From Tubulanus polymorphus (Eukaryota; Nemertea; Palaeonemertea; Tubulaniformes; Tubulanidae): a stretch of 64,000 bases of DNA. Numbering within the stretch: position 1 is the first letter of the stretch; each line of letters starts with the position of its first letter. A model generated the notes under the pieces. That model made no database searches. It saw only the letters and a list, made by a program, of their open reading frames with translations, and was not told the origin of the DNA. A program made the translations under genes and the position numbers. This document shows, in pieces, positions 27,401 through 38,854 of the stretch. The stretch is taken from contig NC_134026.1 of the NCBI RefSeq assembly GCF_964204645.1, positions 21,222,650-21,286,649 of the forward strand, read 5' to 3'.

Positions 27401-30150
27401 TAATTTGGTAAGTGAATTATTATAACTCAAGGACTGATTTAAAGTTTTTGATCAGCACACAACATCAGTAATTCTATTTCTTATGAATCTACATAAATCT
27501 ATATCTATATTCAATAATATACAAATGAATTTCTAAGTAAAGTATTAAGGCGGTGTTCAACCCAATCAAAAAGGATTTTATTTTGGGGGTGGGCAATTGT
27601 CCGGGGGCAATTGTTCTAGAATCCATTTGACCAAAAACATCTTTTCAACTTCGGCGATATCCGATTTGGATTGTGTATACATGTATATGTACTTTCATTT
27701 ATTATAGACAATACAAATTATATCAAGAAATACGCGAGTTGAACTGATGCAAGTTCATCAGAAGTCTACTTCGATTTATGTAACCTGACACATGTCTATC
27801 GCACTAGGCCCCTAATTTCTTTACTACTCTCATTTCAATTATCACATAAGTATTTCGTTGTTATTCCTATTTTTTCTCTGCTGTTCCTCTTAGTATTACA
27901 GAACTCGGCAATCTCGATTCTTTTGTTATTCCATATCTTAATGAAAATATTTGAGTGTTTAAGCGAGCCATTTTCAAACAAGCAACAACTTTTTCCCCGG
28001 CATCCCGGTCACAGTATCAGCCTGTTATGATACGTAGCCTACTAGATAAAATATAAAATGTAATCCATCTAGGAATACAAACCTAATACAAATACTAGAA
28101 TACTAGTAGAAGTAGCTCACCGATATTTGAATAGAATGCTAAATTCTGTATTTTGCTTACTGGTAATCAGTGTACGTTATTGGTGTCTAAATGGTTTATG
28201 ATTTTTTCTCAAGATATCTATTGATATGCTAAAATATGTTATCTTGGTTAAATAAAAGATGTTCTCCTATTACTATCATTATACTATGACTCACCTGACA
28301 TTCAGCAACATCTTTGTAACGTCCACAGCGTAAAAACGTCGAGCCGCTCGATCTATCCGTAACTTGATACGCTTCGAGATAAAACTCCGGATCAAACATA
28401 TCCTGAATCATACACCGCATCTTCACTACGCTGTTAGCTTTCAGTTCGTGAAGCGGAGTAACATTTAAAGAAGGAATCTATAAGATATGAAAAGGAAAAA
28501 AACCCACATTACATTTTGATTATTTTCTGAGATGAATGACACAAGAACGCTAGGTCTTCAGAGGGGACCATAACCTGAATTACCAGACATTTAATCATTC
28601 AATAACCGCACGTTTAGCCTAGACAAGTTCGGACTCCTAAAAAGTCGTAACAGCGGCATAAATCCCGAAATGATGCCCGTGTCTCACCTAATGGAGGCAT
28701 ACAATACACAGGAAGGAGGCAACACATTGAATTGTTGAATAATATGAATTATCTAAGATAGATCGAAATGATGGCTGATTGAATTATTGACAGCCACAGG
28801 GTATACCAAAACCTTCTATCTCAAGGAAAACAAGGATAATCATGCGTTGAGTTTTTATCCGAAGATTTATAGGCCTACAGTTTTCAATACGGAATCTTCC
28901 AGGGCTGCCTTTACCTAAAATCAAAACATTATACTGGTGGTGCCAAAGCACCACTGAAAAGTAACTGTCCTTACTCAAAAGAAAAGCCAAAGGGCCCAAT
29001 TTCAATTTGAACCCAGAGGTTAACTTAACCGAAAGCCTAGTTGAGTTAATGCCTGGGTTGAATTTAAACTGGTCTGAGAGCTCACATAAGAGGTTGGTTT
29101 GGACTTTTTATTAAAACGATTTTTGACAAATAATTTCGAAAACTTACACTGGCAGTCAAGCCTTTTTCCTCGAGGCGTCCATTGAAAAAACTGAGAACGT
29201 TCTCTTTGTAAAGATTGCAGCCGTGTTCATCTGTAACAGAAATGTGTAGTTATAAGTTCAACAATTCAACGATGTTCGGATGAATTATGCGCCAAAAATC
29301 TACTTTCAAAGTAGATTTTTGGAGCATAATTCATCCTAAGTCTTTCTAGTGAGAATATCATAATATCATTATCAATTTGACGGATCTTTTGAAGGCTTAT
29401 CAGCCTATATTTACGAAGTCTGAAACAGTGATTTGTAAATCAATAGGCCTAGATCATGTCAATCATGAGAAAGGAGTGGATCTGCAATTTTCTAACATTT
29501 ATCTACCGCCAGCACAACATAGACTTCTGTCACGATTATGGGAACAATGATCAGGGGACATGGTACCAATATCCCTGTTCACCAAGAACCTTAGTGTCTG
29601 ATGTACCACAGTGTTGGTTACACTTACTAGGTTACACTAGGATCGTAGAGCAACGGAGATCACTGTGGAGACAACCACTGCCAGGGCCTGGTTTCACAAA
29701 ACGGTTTAACTCCTAAATCGGTTTAATATCTTTGTTAATTCAGTTTACTTTAAATCAATTCAGGCCTTAATCCCATTTGTGAAATTGGGCCCAGGACTGG
29801 GTGAATAACCCTGCAACTGCATAGTGCATGATAGGAAAATGCTTTTTCTTATCATGCAGAGATATCGGGGTTGGTTGGTCATCGATAGTGGTCCCTGGGC
29901 TGTCTGTGACATTTGATTTTGAATGAAGGCAAAAGCAAGGGGCAAGGATGAGCGAACCCCAGCAAGAAGGAAGAGGAACTGTGTCACTGTCATTTGTCAC
30001 TGACTGACTCTGACTGACGACAGAAAACACTGACTGTGTCGTGTGGAGTCTGTGTGACTTGTGTGGATCAGAGATGGAGTTCCTTCACTTACCAAACAGT
30101 TTTTGTATACATTTCAGGGGTTCGTTTACCCAGTTTTCAATAGCAGGCAT
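18406..30150 (-). CDS. MCMBP: MCM-complex binding protein, complete gene of 15 coding exons
   Basis: MCMBP binds MCM2-7 subunits in the nucleus and supports helicase assembly and unloading. Exons in transcript order: 30150-30093, 29230-29148, 28477-28295, 27077-26976, 26251-26026, 25687-25611, 24846-24746, 24188-24007, 23280-23157, 22422-22305, 22156-21991, 21594-21461, 20774-20610, 20156-20068, 18508-18406. They join in frame into 636 codons plus stop, close to the vertebrate length (about 642). Landmarks: MPAIENWV start, [85 protein letters not shown] and [12 protein letters not shown] Ser-rich linker with KR clusters in exon 5 may hold a nuclear signal. All introns are GT-AG except intron 4 (AT-AC). 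The start matches the family N-terminus. It is divergent from B3GLCT. Confidence 0.95.
19397..19506. repeat. Palindromic MITE in MCMBP intron 14
   Basis: GGACCCAGTTCCACAGGTCT and, at the other end in reverse, GGACCCAGTTCCACAGTTGT frame an interior of GAGTTAAC repeats that are also palindromic. A related element with the same end (ACCCAGTTC...GAACTGGGT) occurs at 38460-38556. Confidence 0.7.
23830..23957. repeat. Truncated foldback MITE in MCMBP intron 8
   Basis: It matches the 11434-11666 element: GTCTGAAAAGTTTCC at the left and GGAAACTTTTCAGAC, then CTCGTTATATCAGTGTGGGATTCTC, at the right. The outermost ~35 bp of the left end are missing. Confidence 0.65.
25819..26002. repeat. MITE with CAGGGTGGCCACTT ends, in MCMBP intron 5
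   Basis: CAGGGTGGCCACTTTTATTG at the left faces AAGTGGCCACACCCTG at the right. It ends 23 bp from the exon 5 donor. A diverged copy in the same family (ATGGCCGCTTACC...AAGTGGCCACCCT) is at 37513-37795. Confidence 0.65.
26252..26975 (-). other. MCMBP: U12-type AT-AC intron (MCMBP intron 4)
   Basis: Exon 4 ends ...ACG AAA GAA and is followed by ATATCCTTTC (26975 downward), a perfect match to the minor-spliceosome 5' site. The first position that restores both frame and homology is TCA AAA AGT at 26251, directly after CTCAC, so the intron ends in AC. TTCTTAAG at 26275-26268 resembles the U12 branch consensus TCCTTAAC, with the branch A about 17 nt from the end. No in-frame GT donor or AG acceptor gives the family-length junction here. 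Intron length is 724 nt. Confidence 0.85.
29278..29335. repeat. Near-perfect 58-bp hairpin in MCMBP intron 1
   Basis: GGATGAATTATGCGCCAAAA pairs with its mirror TTTTGGAGCATAATTCATCC. The stem runs about 28 bp with one mismatch and almost no loop. Confidence 0.8.
29684..29792. repeat. MITE in MCMBP intron 1
   Basis: GGGCCTGGTTTCACAAAACGG at the left is mirrored by TTTGTGAAATTGGGCCC at the right, with a GGTTTAA-rich middle. It is of the same general type as the GGGCCxGTTxCA elements at 19397 and 47009. Confidence 0.6.
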
Positions 30151-30301
30151 CGCGACAGATTTCACCAATGGTATCAATTGACTCCAAAAATTAATCAATT
30201 AGGCCTAGGCTTTTTTCACTTCTGTGTTTCGAGCGTCGCGGGTAGAAAATGCGGATCGGACTACGCCACGAACTAATGGTACCCGGAAGTGATTCATTTA
30301 G

Positions 30302-33136
30302 GTCTGTCTGCAGAGTTTCCAGAACCTGTCATGTCAGGGCCCAAGACCTGACATGACAGGTGGGACCTCAGGTGACAGGTCGATTCGCTAAAATGAAAAT
30401 CGTTATGACTGAACCGATGATAGGCGATTAGAAGATATGATAGGCGCGGATTTAGAACAAATGATAGCCGATAAGAACACAAAGAACATATCGTAGTGCT
30501 TTCTGAATATATTATTCAAAAACAAAAAACAAACTAGGATGTGTTATGAATTCATTTAAGAATTTATGTTTGTCCGTTTATAAAAAGTTGTTGAACTATA
30601 TCGCCTTATGATAATAAAGATGGAATGATTGTGAATTATTGGAGAACATTGAACGAATTGTTTACAATTAATTTATTTTTTTGTAACACGAAACATAAAA
30701 ATATCAAGATCAGGCAAAATGATACCAGTAGTGCCTTATGTAATCATAATCAGTATTAATAACAATCATTATACTCATTAAGATTAGGCCCTATATTATT
30801 ATATATTATTATTAATTACTCGCAATATAATTAATTAACCAAGTGTACATACAATTTAAAAACATTTCAGTCCAAGCTTATAAGTTGACATAGATAAATT
30901 AGACATAACACTGATTAATTAGTGAGGCCTCACACGGCAACGCGCGCCATTTTGCAGAGCTTCGGGACCTGAGGTGACAGGTCTGCATTAAAACTGATGA
31001 AATGAAGGAAAACTTTAATTTTTATGGTCTCTTTATAGTAAAGAGTATAATATAAATTGGTTACCATGGATAGAATTAATCTTAAGTTACTATAAAACAA
31101 TAATTTTGAAGCGAGACCTCACACGGCAGCTCGCGCCATTTTGCAGAGTCTTCGGGACCTGTGGTGACAGGTCTGCATTAAAACTGATGAAATGGAAAAA
31201 ACTTCACTTTTTATGGTATCTTTATAGTAATGAATATAATATAAATTGCTAACCATAGATAGAGTTAATCTTAAGTTACTATATAAAACAATAATTTTGA
31301 AGCGAGACCTCACACGGCAGCTCGCGCCATTTTGCAGAGCTTCTCGAGACCTGTGGTGACAGGTCTGCATTAAAACTGATGAAATGAAGGAAAACTTTAA
31401 TTTTTATGGTCACTTTATAGCAATGAATATAATATAAATTGCTAACCATGGATATAGGTAATCTTAAGTTACTATAAAACAATAATTTTGAAGCGAGACC
31501 TCACACGGCAGCTCGCGCCATTTTGCAGAGTCTTCGGGACCTGTGGTGACAGGTCTGCATTAAAACTGATGAAATGGAAAAAACTTTAATTTTTATGGTC
31601 TCTTTATAGCAATGAATATAATATAAATTGCTAACCATGGATATAGGTAATCTTAAGTTACTATAAAACAATAATTTTGAAGCGAGACCTCACACGGCAG
31701 CTCGCGCCATTTTGCAGAGTCTTCGGGACCTGTGGTGACAGGTCTGCATTAAAACTGATGAAATGGAAAAAACTTCACTTTTTATGGTATCTTTATAGTA
31801 ATGAATATAATATAAATTGCTAACCATAGATAGAGTTAATCTTAAGTTACTATATAAAACAATAATTTTGAAGCGAGACCTCACACGGCAGCTCGCGCCA
31901 TTTTGCAGAGCCTTCGGGACCTGTGGTGACAGGTCTGCATTAAAACTGATGAAATGAAGGAAAACTTTAATTTTTATGGTCTCTTTATAGTAAAGAGTAT
32001 AATATAGATTGCTAAACATGGATATAGTTAATCTTAAGTTACTATAAAACAACAATTATGAAGCGAGACCTCACACGGCAACGCGCGCCATTTTGCAGAG
32101 CTTCTCGGGACCTGTGGTGACAGGTCTGCATTAAAACTGATGAAATGGAAAAAACTTTAATTTTTATGGTCTCTTTATAGCAATGAATATAATATAAATT
32201 GCTAACCATGGATATAGGTAATCTTAAGTTACTATAAAACAATAATTTTGAAGCGAGACCTCACACGGCAGCTCGCGCCATTTTGCAGAGTCTTCGGGAC
32301 CTGTGGTGACAGGTCTGCATTAAAACTGATGAAATGGAAAAAACTTTACTTTTTATAACCTTTATATAGTAATAAGTATGATATAAATTGCTAACCATTG
32401 ATAGAGTTAATCTTAAGTTACTATAAAACAATAATTATGAAGTGAGACCTCACACGGCAGCTCGCGCCATTTTGCAGAGCTTCTCGGGACCTGAGGTGAC
32501 AGGTCTGCATTAAAACTGGTATAAATTGAAAAAAAACTTCATGCTTTAAATTGATGATCAGTCTCAATAAAATCAGTTTCTATATTGCATTCGGCTCTTT
32601 TACATGTACATCATAAAGACAATGAATATAAATAGTGAGACTTCATGACTGATGACAGTGAGGAGTGTTGCCGAACTGTGATAGTGAGCAGTTAATTTTC
32701 AGTGTCTTATTGCGGAAACGAAATATCAAGACCTCGATTCATCTAGCGAAAATATTCTCTTATAATGTGCTCTTACTTCTACATTAATTAATTCATCTAC
32801 TAAATTAAAACTTATTTTTTTCCCTTAAATACAGTAATAAGTCATAGTTTACACATTAATATTTTCTTCTTATAAATCAGCCTTTCAAATGAATTATTTG
32901 TCAGAACATTTTCCTTATCGTTATTGTTGAATCATTTTCGATATTAACGACGGGTCAGAATATTCATTCAACTCAAAATGTTCTTCCATTCGTCTAGCAC
33001 ATGTCTAGATATTTCGCCGTTTCGTCAAATATTGTCATGAGTTTGGGTTTTTTCGGGACCTGACATGACAGGTCAGACCTGTCATGTCAGGTCTTAAGAC
33101 CTGACATGACAGGTTCTGGAAACTCTGCAGACAGAC
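30302..33136. mobile_element. Large repeat element between MCMBP and B3GLCT
   Basis: The ends are inverted copies: TCTGTCTGCAGAGTTTCCAG then AACCTGTCATGTCAGG at the left, and the reverse complement at the right (33085-33136). Both ends also carry the palindrome GACCTGACATGACAGGTC in one or more copies. Inside are nine ~190-bp tandem units and about 500 bp of AT-rich sequence on either side. No transposase or other coding sequence is visible, so it is non-autonomous. Its right end stops only about 30 bp before the B3GLCT start codon. No clear target duplication was found. Confidence 0.65.
30905..32525. repeat. Tandem array, ~190-bp unit, nine anchors
   Basis: The anchor CACACGGCA recurs at 30931, 31120, 31311, 31502, 31691, 31882, 32072, 32262 and 32451, so the spacing is 189-191 bp. 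Each unit holds a GC-rich head (GCTCGCGCCATTTTGCAGAG), a quasi-palindrome GGACCTGTGGTGACAGGTC and an AT-rich tail with TATAATATAAATTG. Units differ by a few substitutions and short indels. ORFs crossing it are repeat translations. Confidence 0.95.
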
Positions 33137-33165
33137 ATCAATCAAGTGATTTGGCAGCCGCAAAA

Positions 33166-36100
33166 ATGGTCTGCAAAATTAGCTGGACTTTTCTCGTTGT
33201 TTTTGGTGAGTTTTTTTTATAATCGTTGATTAATTACCACTGAATAGATCTATTAAATGTAAGAAATTAGTACGTATTAGTCAAAATAATTACCCCACTC
33301 CTTAACTTGGCGCTTGTTCGTGTTTGATATCGACAATTTCTTGCATTTTTCGGCTACTTACTATGTTTGACTTTCCGGCGTCATACCTCTTTTTTCCTAG
33401 GTGAATTTCAGACAACTACAGAAATAACCCATTTAGTGTTATCAGAGAACATCAATACTTTTCCTAGGTTTTTTCGGCCAACATTCTCATTTGAGCACCA
33501 AATGTGTCTATTATTTGCAGGTGTTGCAACAATATCACCAGTTTTTTCTGCTGGAGACCACCAAACAGTTGGTAAGTTGTCGAAGTGGAAGCGCCTTAAA
33601 ATCCGGCAGACTTTTCTTCAAGTGAAAAAAATCGGGCAAAATATTCTTTTCGACTTGACGGGTGATCTTTTCTTTGGCGGGTGATCTTTGCCAATGCTGC
33701 ATTATTCCTGTTAAATTCCTACTACTTTGACAATGGCTCGTTCCGATTGGCTAAATTACACCACGCATGGGCGCTGAGGAGCATGACTTAGAAAACTGAA
33801 GGAAAGTGTAGAGAACAGAGTTCGAGAAAATAATTGCTGCTAATAATTAGTATTCAATTGCTAGCATGGTGACTTTCCACTAGACCACCGAGGCTCATGG
33901 AATGCCTCTGAATGTTGAAACTACAACTCGCTTAATTTGGATTTTTCAATCTGGATTCTCACCTAATTCGGATGAAATATTTGGTCCATTTTACTTGGAA
34001 CCATGTATACTACAATTCGTTATTCAGATTTTACTTAAGTCGAAGAAATGTGGGCAGTCCTTAGTAATCCGAATTAAGTGAGTTCTTCTGTATATGTCTG
34101 GCTCTTGACCTACCCCTAACCCTAGCTGTTAAACGGCCCTCTTGACCCCTAATAAAATGATTGTATTGTTATTTTTAGTTGTTTATCTTATTACAGTGTA
34201 TAGGTGTCGGCAAAATAGAATTTACTAAAATAATGCTGCATCGGTAAAATATCTATTTCCTTTTTCTTTTAGGCTTGAATGAAGTTGTATTCGTAATATT
34301 CAGTCAACCTGATAGCTTTCACACTCGCAGAGCTGAGGTTTTCATGAATAAATTCAAAGACCATGCATTGGAATTAAAAGAGGTATTACAAAGCAATATC
34401 ATCTACCCAGTATAGATTTTCCTTTAGATTCGCTATGACCCTTTCCTGTATACCACATTTAATCGGTTAACATTTCATTTACCATCAAGATATTTTATAA
34501 TTTTTTCAACATATGAATTTTTTGTGATTTTACAGAAAACTTACACCCTCCTAATGTTGCACGATCGGTGGCCGGAAGTTGGTTCGTGGACGTTATTTCC
34601 AATCATAGAAGAGTACGTATCCATTTTTTCTAAATTTCTTTTTCATTATAGCCCCTAGAATTTTTCAGATTTCGATACTAAAATTTCCGAGCTAACTCGC
34701 CAATAATCGTTCGTTATATTCACGATGAATGATTTTTAGTTAGAAATTCTATTCCTATACGAATGTTAGGGTGTTCAAGATTTTGTGTTGATTATGTCAC
34801 CCCACTGCCCAATACCAGCCTTCAGCCATTACTAATGGATTGTAAGTGTACTCATAGTGTTACTCGATGCATTTTTCAGTCTGGCTGAAATAATGGATGG
34901 AAAGAAATGGGTATTTTTCAGTCAAGTCGACACTACGGTCGACGTTATAAAACTGCTGTCCGTTTTGCAAAAATATGATCATGAAAAGGTAGTTACAAAA
35001 TGATTTGTTCATGAAATTAGTTTCAAACTGATGACAGCTTCAAATAATTGTTTAATCCTATAGAAAAGTTTTCATACACTTGTAAGAAACACTTCGCCAT
35101 TTTGAACAGCATCCCAGCCATCCTCCTTTGCGAGGATTCAAACCTAATGGCGTACAAATCTCTGTCATAGTAGACCAAACTATAAGCAAGTTTTTGAAAT
35201 CCATTCGAAAAAAAATCTAGGATGTTTTCCGTAATGCGATCACTGAAGTATCTTTTCTGAATGTCTTAATCATCGTATTTCAGAAAATATTCTTGGGCAA
35301 AGCTCTACGCGATAAAGAGTTCGCTATAATCCATCATTTCGAAGAGCCCAATAAATACATGTATCCAGACTTTGCCGCGGGCATGGCTCTGAGCCGATCC
35401 CTCATAAACAGGTAGGGTCGAAACTCGCCAAAACATTTCAATCCATTTTAATGCAGACATTATCGCCTGTATTATCTGGTCTTCCTTGAACATGTTGAGA
35501 CTGAAACCAGTAGAAAAGTTGTGGCTAGTAAAAATTCAAAATAAGCAGATTTCAGACTTTTTCGTTTTATATTGTGGGATTCTATTGCTTTTATCCACTA
35601 GTGATTAAGTAAAACTATGGCTGACACATTACTAATTTTATCTTAGTATGTGTGTTATTTCTGTGTTTTTCAGGCTTGCAAACATTCTGAAAATAAACAC
35701 CAATAACAGAAATAGTTTTTCAATCGATCCTAAATACGAGGTACGTACTAATCATTCGCATATCCCCATAAATTTGTCTATGATGTATTTGAGCCTTTAT
35801 TTTCTAAGTTGCATAGATAAACTACAGAAAATTAGACGATCAGTGTCAAAAACATGATAAAACAACCGAAATGTTTCTGAAACATCGACAAATTCGAAAT
35901 TTATAGAGCTCAGAATTTTCAGTGTTTAATTTTTCAAGAATAGATGTTTTCATAGTGATTTTTATGCCCAAGCTCTAACTATCTTCTATATACTGTATTA
36001 TGCATGTTTTACATGCACAACAAACTGACAAATTTCCCCTGTAAACCACAATACAATTGCATTGCACTTTTTTCATGAATTTCAGTTTGCAAAGTTTATA

Positions 36101-38133
36101 TACGATGAAGCGAAACAAATTGCTTTGACCAATGTTCCGGAGTTTTGCGCGGGCAACGAAGGACCTGAATGCGTTACTGGATTCCCAAATAAACTACCAG
36201 ATTGTGTGAGTAACCGTTTTGAAAATTACTCTATCTGATGCGGTGCTCATATACTCGTTTTCCTTTCCTCGTTGTAATTTGATGAATTTTCATTTCAGGG
36301 TCGCGGTATCTCCATTGATGATGTATTTTTTGGTGTAAAAACATGTAAAAACTTTCATACAGATAGAAGTAAGTACTACTGGCAACACAGTCTATCTAAT
36401 GTACTTCGATGTACCACACTCAGGGGAAGCCTCTGGGATATACCACTTTCCGAACTGGATCATTCATTTATTATGTATGAATGAAATTTGAATTTTTTAA
36501 CCCCCCTCCCCCCTCTGTATGCAAAATCTGCCATTTTTTCATATACATTAAGCATTACAGTACGCAATTGCACTTACCCCTCCCCCTCCCCTAATGCGTA
36601 CGTAATGAATCAATGACCCCAACTGTGGTCCTTTTCACAAGACTACACAAAGAAAAAACATGACGGTCCTTAAAGTGTAGTATGTAATCAGGTTTTAGCC
36701 AGATGGAATGACCCTTATCAAGTTTCACAAGGAAAAGCAATTCATCAATTTTCTTTTTAACGAGGCACTACCTGGCTCATAGACAAAACTGCAATGATAT
36801 CATTCTCTCTTTTCAGTCCCTGTGATAAAGGACACTTGGGTGAAAGATGTCAAGCATATCAAATTCTTTAGCGATTATGAAGACACCAGTATACCAACCA
36901 TAAACCTAGGTGTTAAAAACACAGAAAGAGGTAGAACAATCCATCGTTTAATTCCACTGCAATTTTTAGAAATATATTCATCCGAGCTAATTTCATTGAC
37001 GATAACAATAACTCCGAGAATATGTGCTTATATAAATCAGTCTTGAGAAAGCCTATTTCGTTGTTGCAGGACATTGTGCAAAAACGCTTGCCATATTGAA
37101 AAATATATTCAATAACGGAGAAACAAGAGATATAGATTGGATCGTAATCGCCGATGATGACACTCTGATAAGGTACTTATACGCAATAGATATTTTACTG
37201 GATGAAATTTTTGCTAACGTTAGTTTGTACGCGCTTTTCTTCATTGAATATACGTCATTTAAATTGCAGTGTCCCTCGACTGCGCAAATTCCTGGCTTGT
37301 TTCAATCCTAACGAATCGTTAGCTATCGGCGAGCGGTACGGTTATAGAACATCGATGGGACAAGGATATGACTATCTGACCGGAGGTGCTGGGTAAGTAA
37401 AAACTGGACAGAAATCGTTTGAATATTGATACAGAGCAATGTTATATTATTACGGTTACCAGCACTTTTCCCAAGACTCGAAATGTTTCAAAATATCGTA
37501 ATCGGAATAGAACAGGATGGCCGCTTACCTAGAAATCAGGGAAAAGTCAGCAAATTTCCTCTTCTTTAGAATAGTCAGGGAATTTGGTAAAAAAGCTAGA
37601 AATCAAGGGAAGTCAGGGAAATCTGTTGCGATTGCTAAATGATGCAAAAAATCAAACAGTTTCTATCTATTTCTTATGAATTTGACTGTGTTAATTGATA
37701 GAATTCTAAACAGATTGAGTCCGGGAAAACAATGTACATGTCCGAGAAATGTCAGGGAAAAAGCCAAAGTCAAATATAAAAGTGGCCACCCTCTAGAAAT
37801 TTCATTGAATGGATTGAGTTCAGCCCCAAAATTTATCAAAACATGAAATTTCATCAGAGTTTGGATTTAGCTGGCAGTTATAAAGCTGTTTGCATGAAAT
37901 AGTATTTAACCGGTTGACGCAGAAAATGATATGATAGGAAAGTTATCGTTCGTTTCAGGATGGTTTTGAGTAGGAAAGCCTTACACAGGCTGATCGATAC
38001 TGGTTTATGTCGGTGTTCATCTGACAATGCCCCTGATGATATGGTTATTTTTGGAACGTGTTTACTGCAACTAGGCATCCCTGTAACGCATAGTCCTCTG
38101 TTTCACCAGGTTAGTTGGCATTAATGATACATG

Positions 38134-38167
<34 letters not shown>

Positions 38168-38854
38168 CGACGTTGGTAGACTGCACTACACTGCGTCTCA
38201 GTGGAGGTAACAATAAAAATAAGGCTGCAAAAAAACATTAAAATTTAGAAATTGTTTACAAAGTTATTCTTCTGAACGCTGTTCGCACTAAGTGGGTATT
38301 GTAATCTTCGACATCGAGTTGAATTTTGGTAACATTGAATTGCTGTTATGTAATGAATCGTTTAATCGTATAGTATGAGGTGGTATAGTATAGTATAGTA
38401 TCGTATAGTATTCATAGTGGAGGTGTTTTATAATAAAACCTCATAGCAGTGTGCTTCAGTACCCAGTTCAATGTAGTTCCAAGTTAATTCTGTGAGATCA
38501 AAAGAGTGAGTTCATTTTTTCAAATATTTTAGTTCAACCCAGAAGTGGAACTGGGTCTTGAGGAAAAAACATTTGTTAGTTTTAACCTTATTACCTTATC
38601 ATCATTATATTGAATTATATAACTTGATCGTTGGTGGAAATGATTGATAACTACGTATCCGATTAGAAGTACCGGTATTAAATGATTATTTTCTCTTATA
38701 TTTCCAGGCTCGAGTCAACGACTATTCAGATGGATATCTGAGTCACCAGTTGCCGATTTCTTTCCATAAGTTCTACGCCAACGATCCGCGTAAAGATTAC
38801 AAGCGATGGCTTCAGGACGAGAATATTCTGAAAAGACGTCACGATGAACTTTAA
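33166..38854 (+). CDS. B3GLCT: Beta-1,3-glucosyltransferase (O-fucose-specific), complete gene of 14 coding exons
   Basis: B3GLCT adds glucose to O-linked fucose on properly folded thrombospondin type 1 repeats in the ER. Exons: 33166-33205, 33521-33571, 34273-34382, 34536-34612, 34880-34988, 35284-35411, 35674-35740, 36086-36205, 36299-36368, 36817-36930, 37070-37172, 37270-37392, 37959-38109, 38708-38854. They join in frame to 469 aa with GT-AG introns (human about 498). Residues 1-24 form a signal peptide or anchor. The N-terminal domain has [23 protein letters not shown] and [11 protein letters not shown]. The C-terminal GT31 domain has [11 protein letters not shown], the metal-binding DDD at 324-326 (VIADDDTL), ERYGY, YLTGGAG and APDDM, and [12 protein letters not shown]. 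The protein ends RRHDEL, a KDEL-type retrieval signal, where the human one ends REEL. It is convergent with GLOD4 and divergent from MCMBP. Confidence 0.95.
33690..33894 (-). repeat. tRNA-derived SINE in B3GLCT intron 2
   Basis: The minus strand begins GCCTCGGTGGTCTAGTGGAAA, an excellent A box, then CACCATGCTAGCA. The body has TCTGTTCTCTACACTTTCCTT and the tail ends ACAGGAATAATGCAGC. Body and tail match the plus-strand copy at 58066-58258, which proves a dispersed family. Confidence 0.75.
35095..35170 (-). repeat. SINE fragment in B3GLCT intron 5
   Basis: The minus strand has a degenerate B box GGTTTGAATCC (35134-35144) followed by TCGCAAAGGAGGATGGCTGG, related to the 13408-13510 copy. It is truncated on both sides. 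Confidence 0.5.
37513..37795. repeat. Diverged MITE in B3GLCT intron 12
   Basis: Same family as 25819-26002: AGGATGGCCGCTTACC at the left and AAAGTGGCCACCCT at the right, with GGGAAA/GTCAGGGAA-rich inner arms. Confidence 0.55.
38142..38166. repeat. (AAT)n/(GATAAT)n microsatellite
   Basis: About eight imperfect copies of a trinucleotide in B3GLCT intron 13. A second short run of TATAG pentamers lies at 38378-38410. Confidence 0.8.
38460..38556. repeat. Small MITE in B3GLCT intron 13
   Basis: TACCCAGTTCAATGTAGTTCC at the left and CAGAAGTGGAACTGGGTC at the right. The ACCCAGTTC end is shared with 19397-19506, but the interior is diverged. Confidence 0.5.

Noticed and set aside
31119-32242. ORFs of 66-121 codons on the minus strand in the 190-bp array
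   Set aside because: They repeat with the tandem unit and have different frames in different units; not coding.
33401-33467. Possible extra B3GLCT exon between exons 1 and 2
   Set aside because: It has a usable acceptor (CCTAG) and is open, but its length would shift the frame into exon 2; direct joining of exon 1 to exon 2 is in frame.
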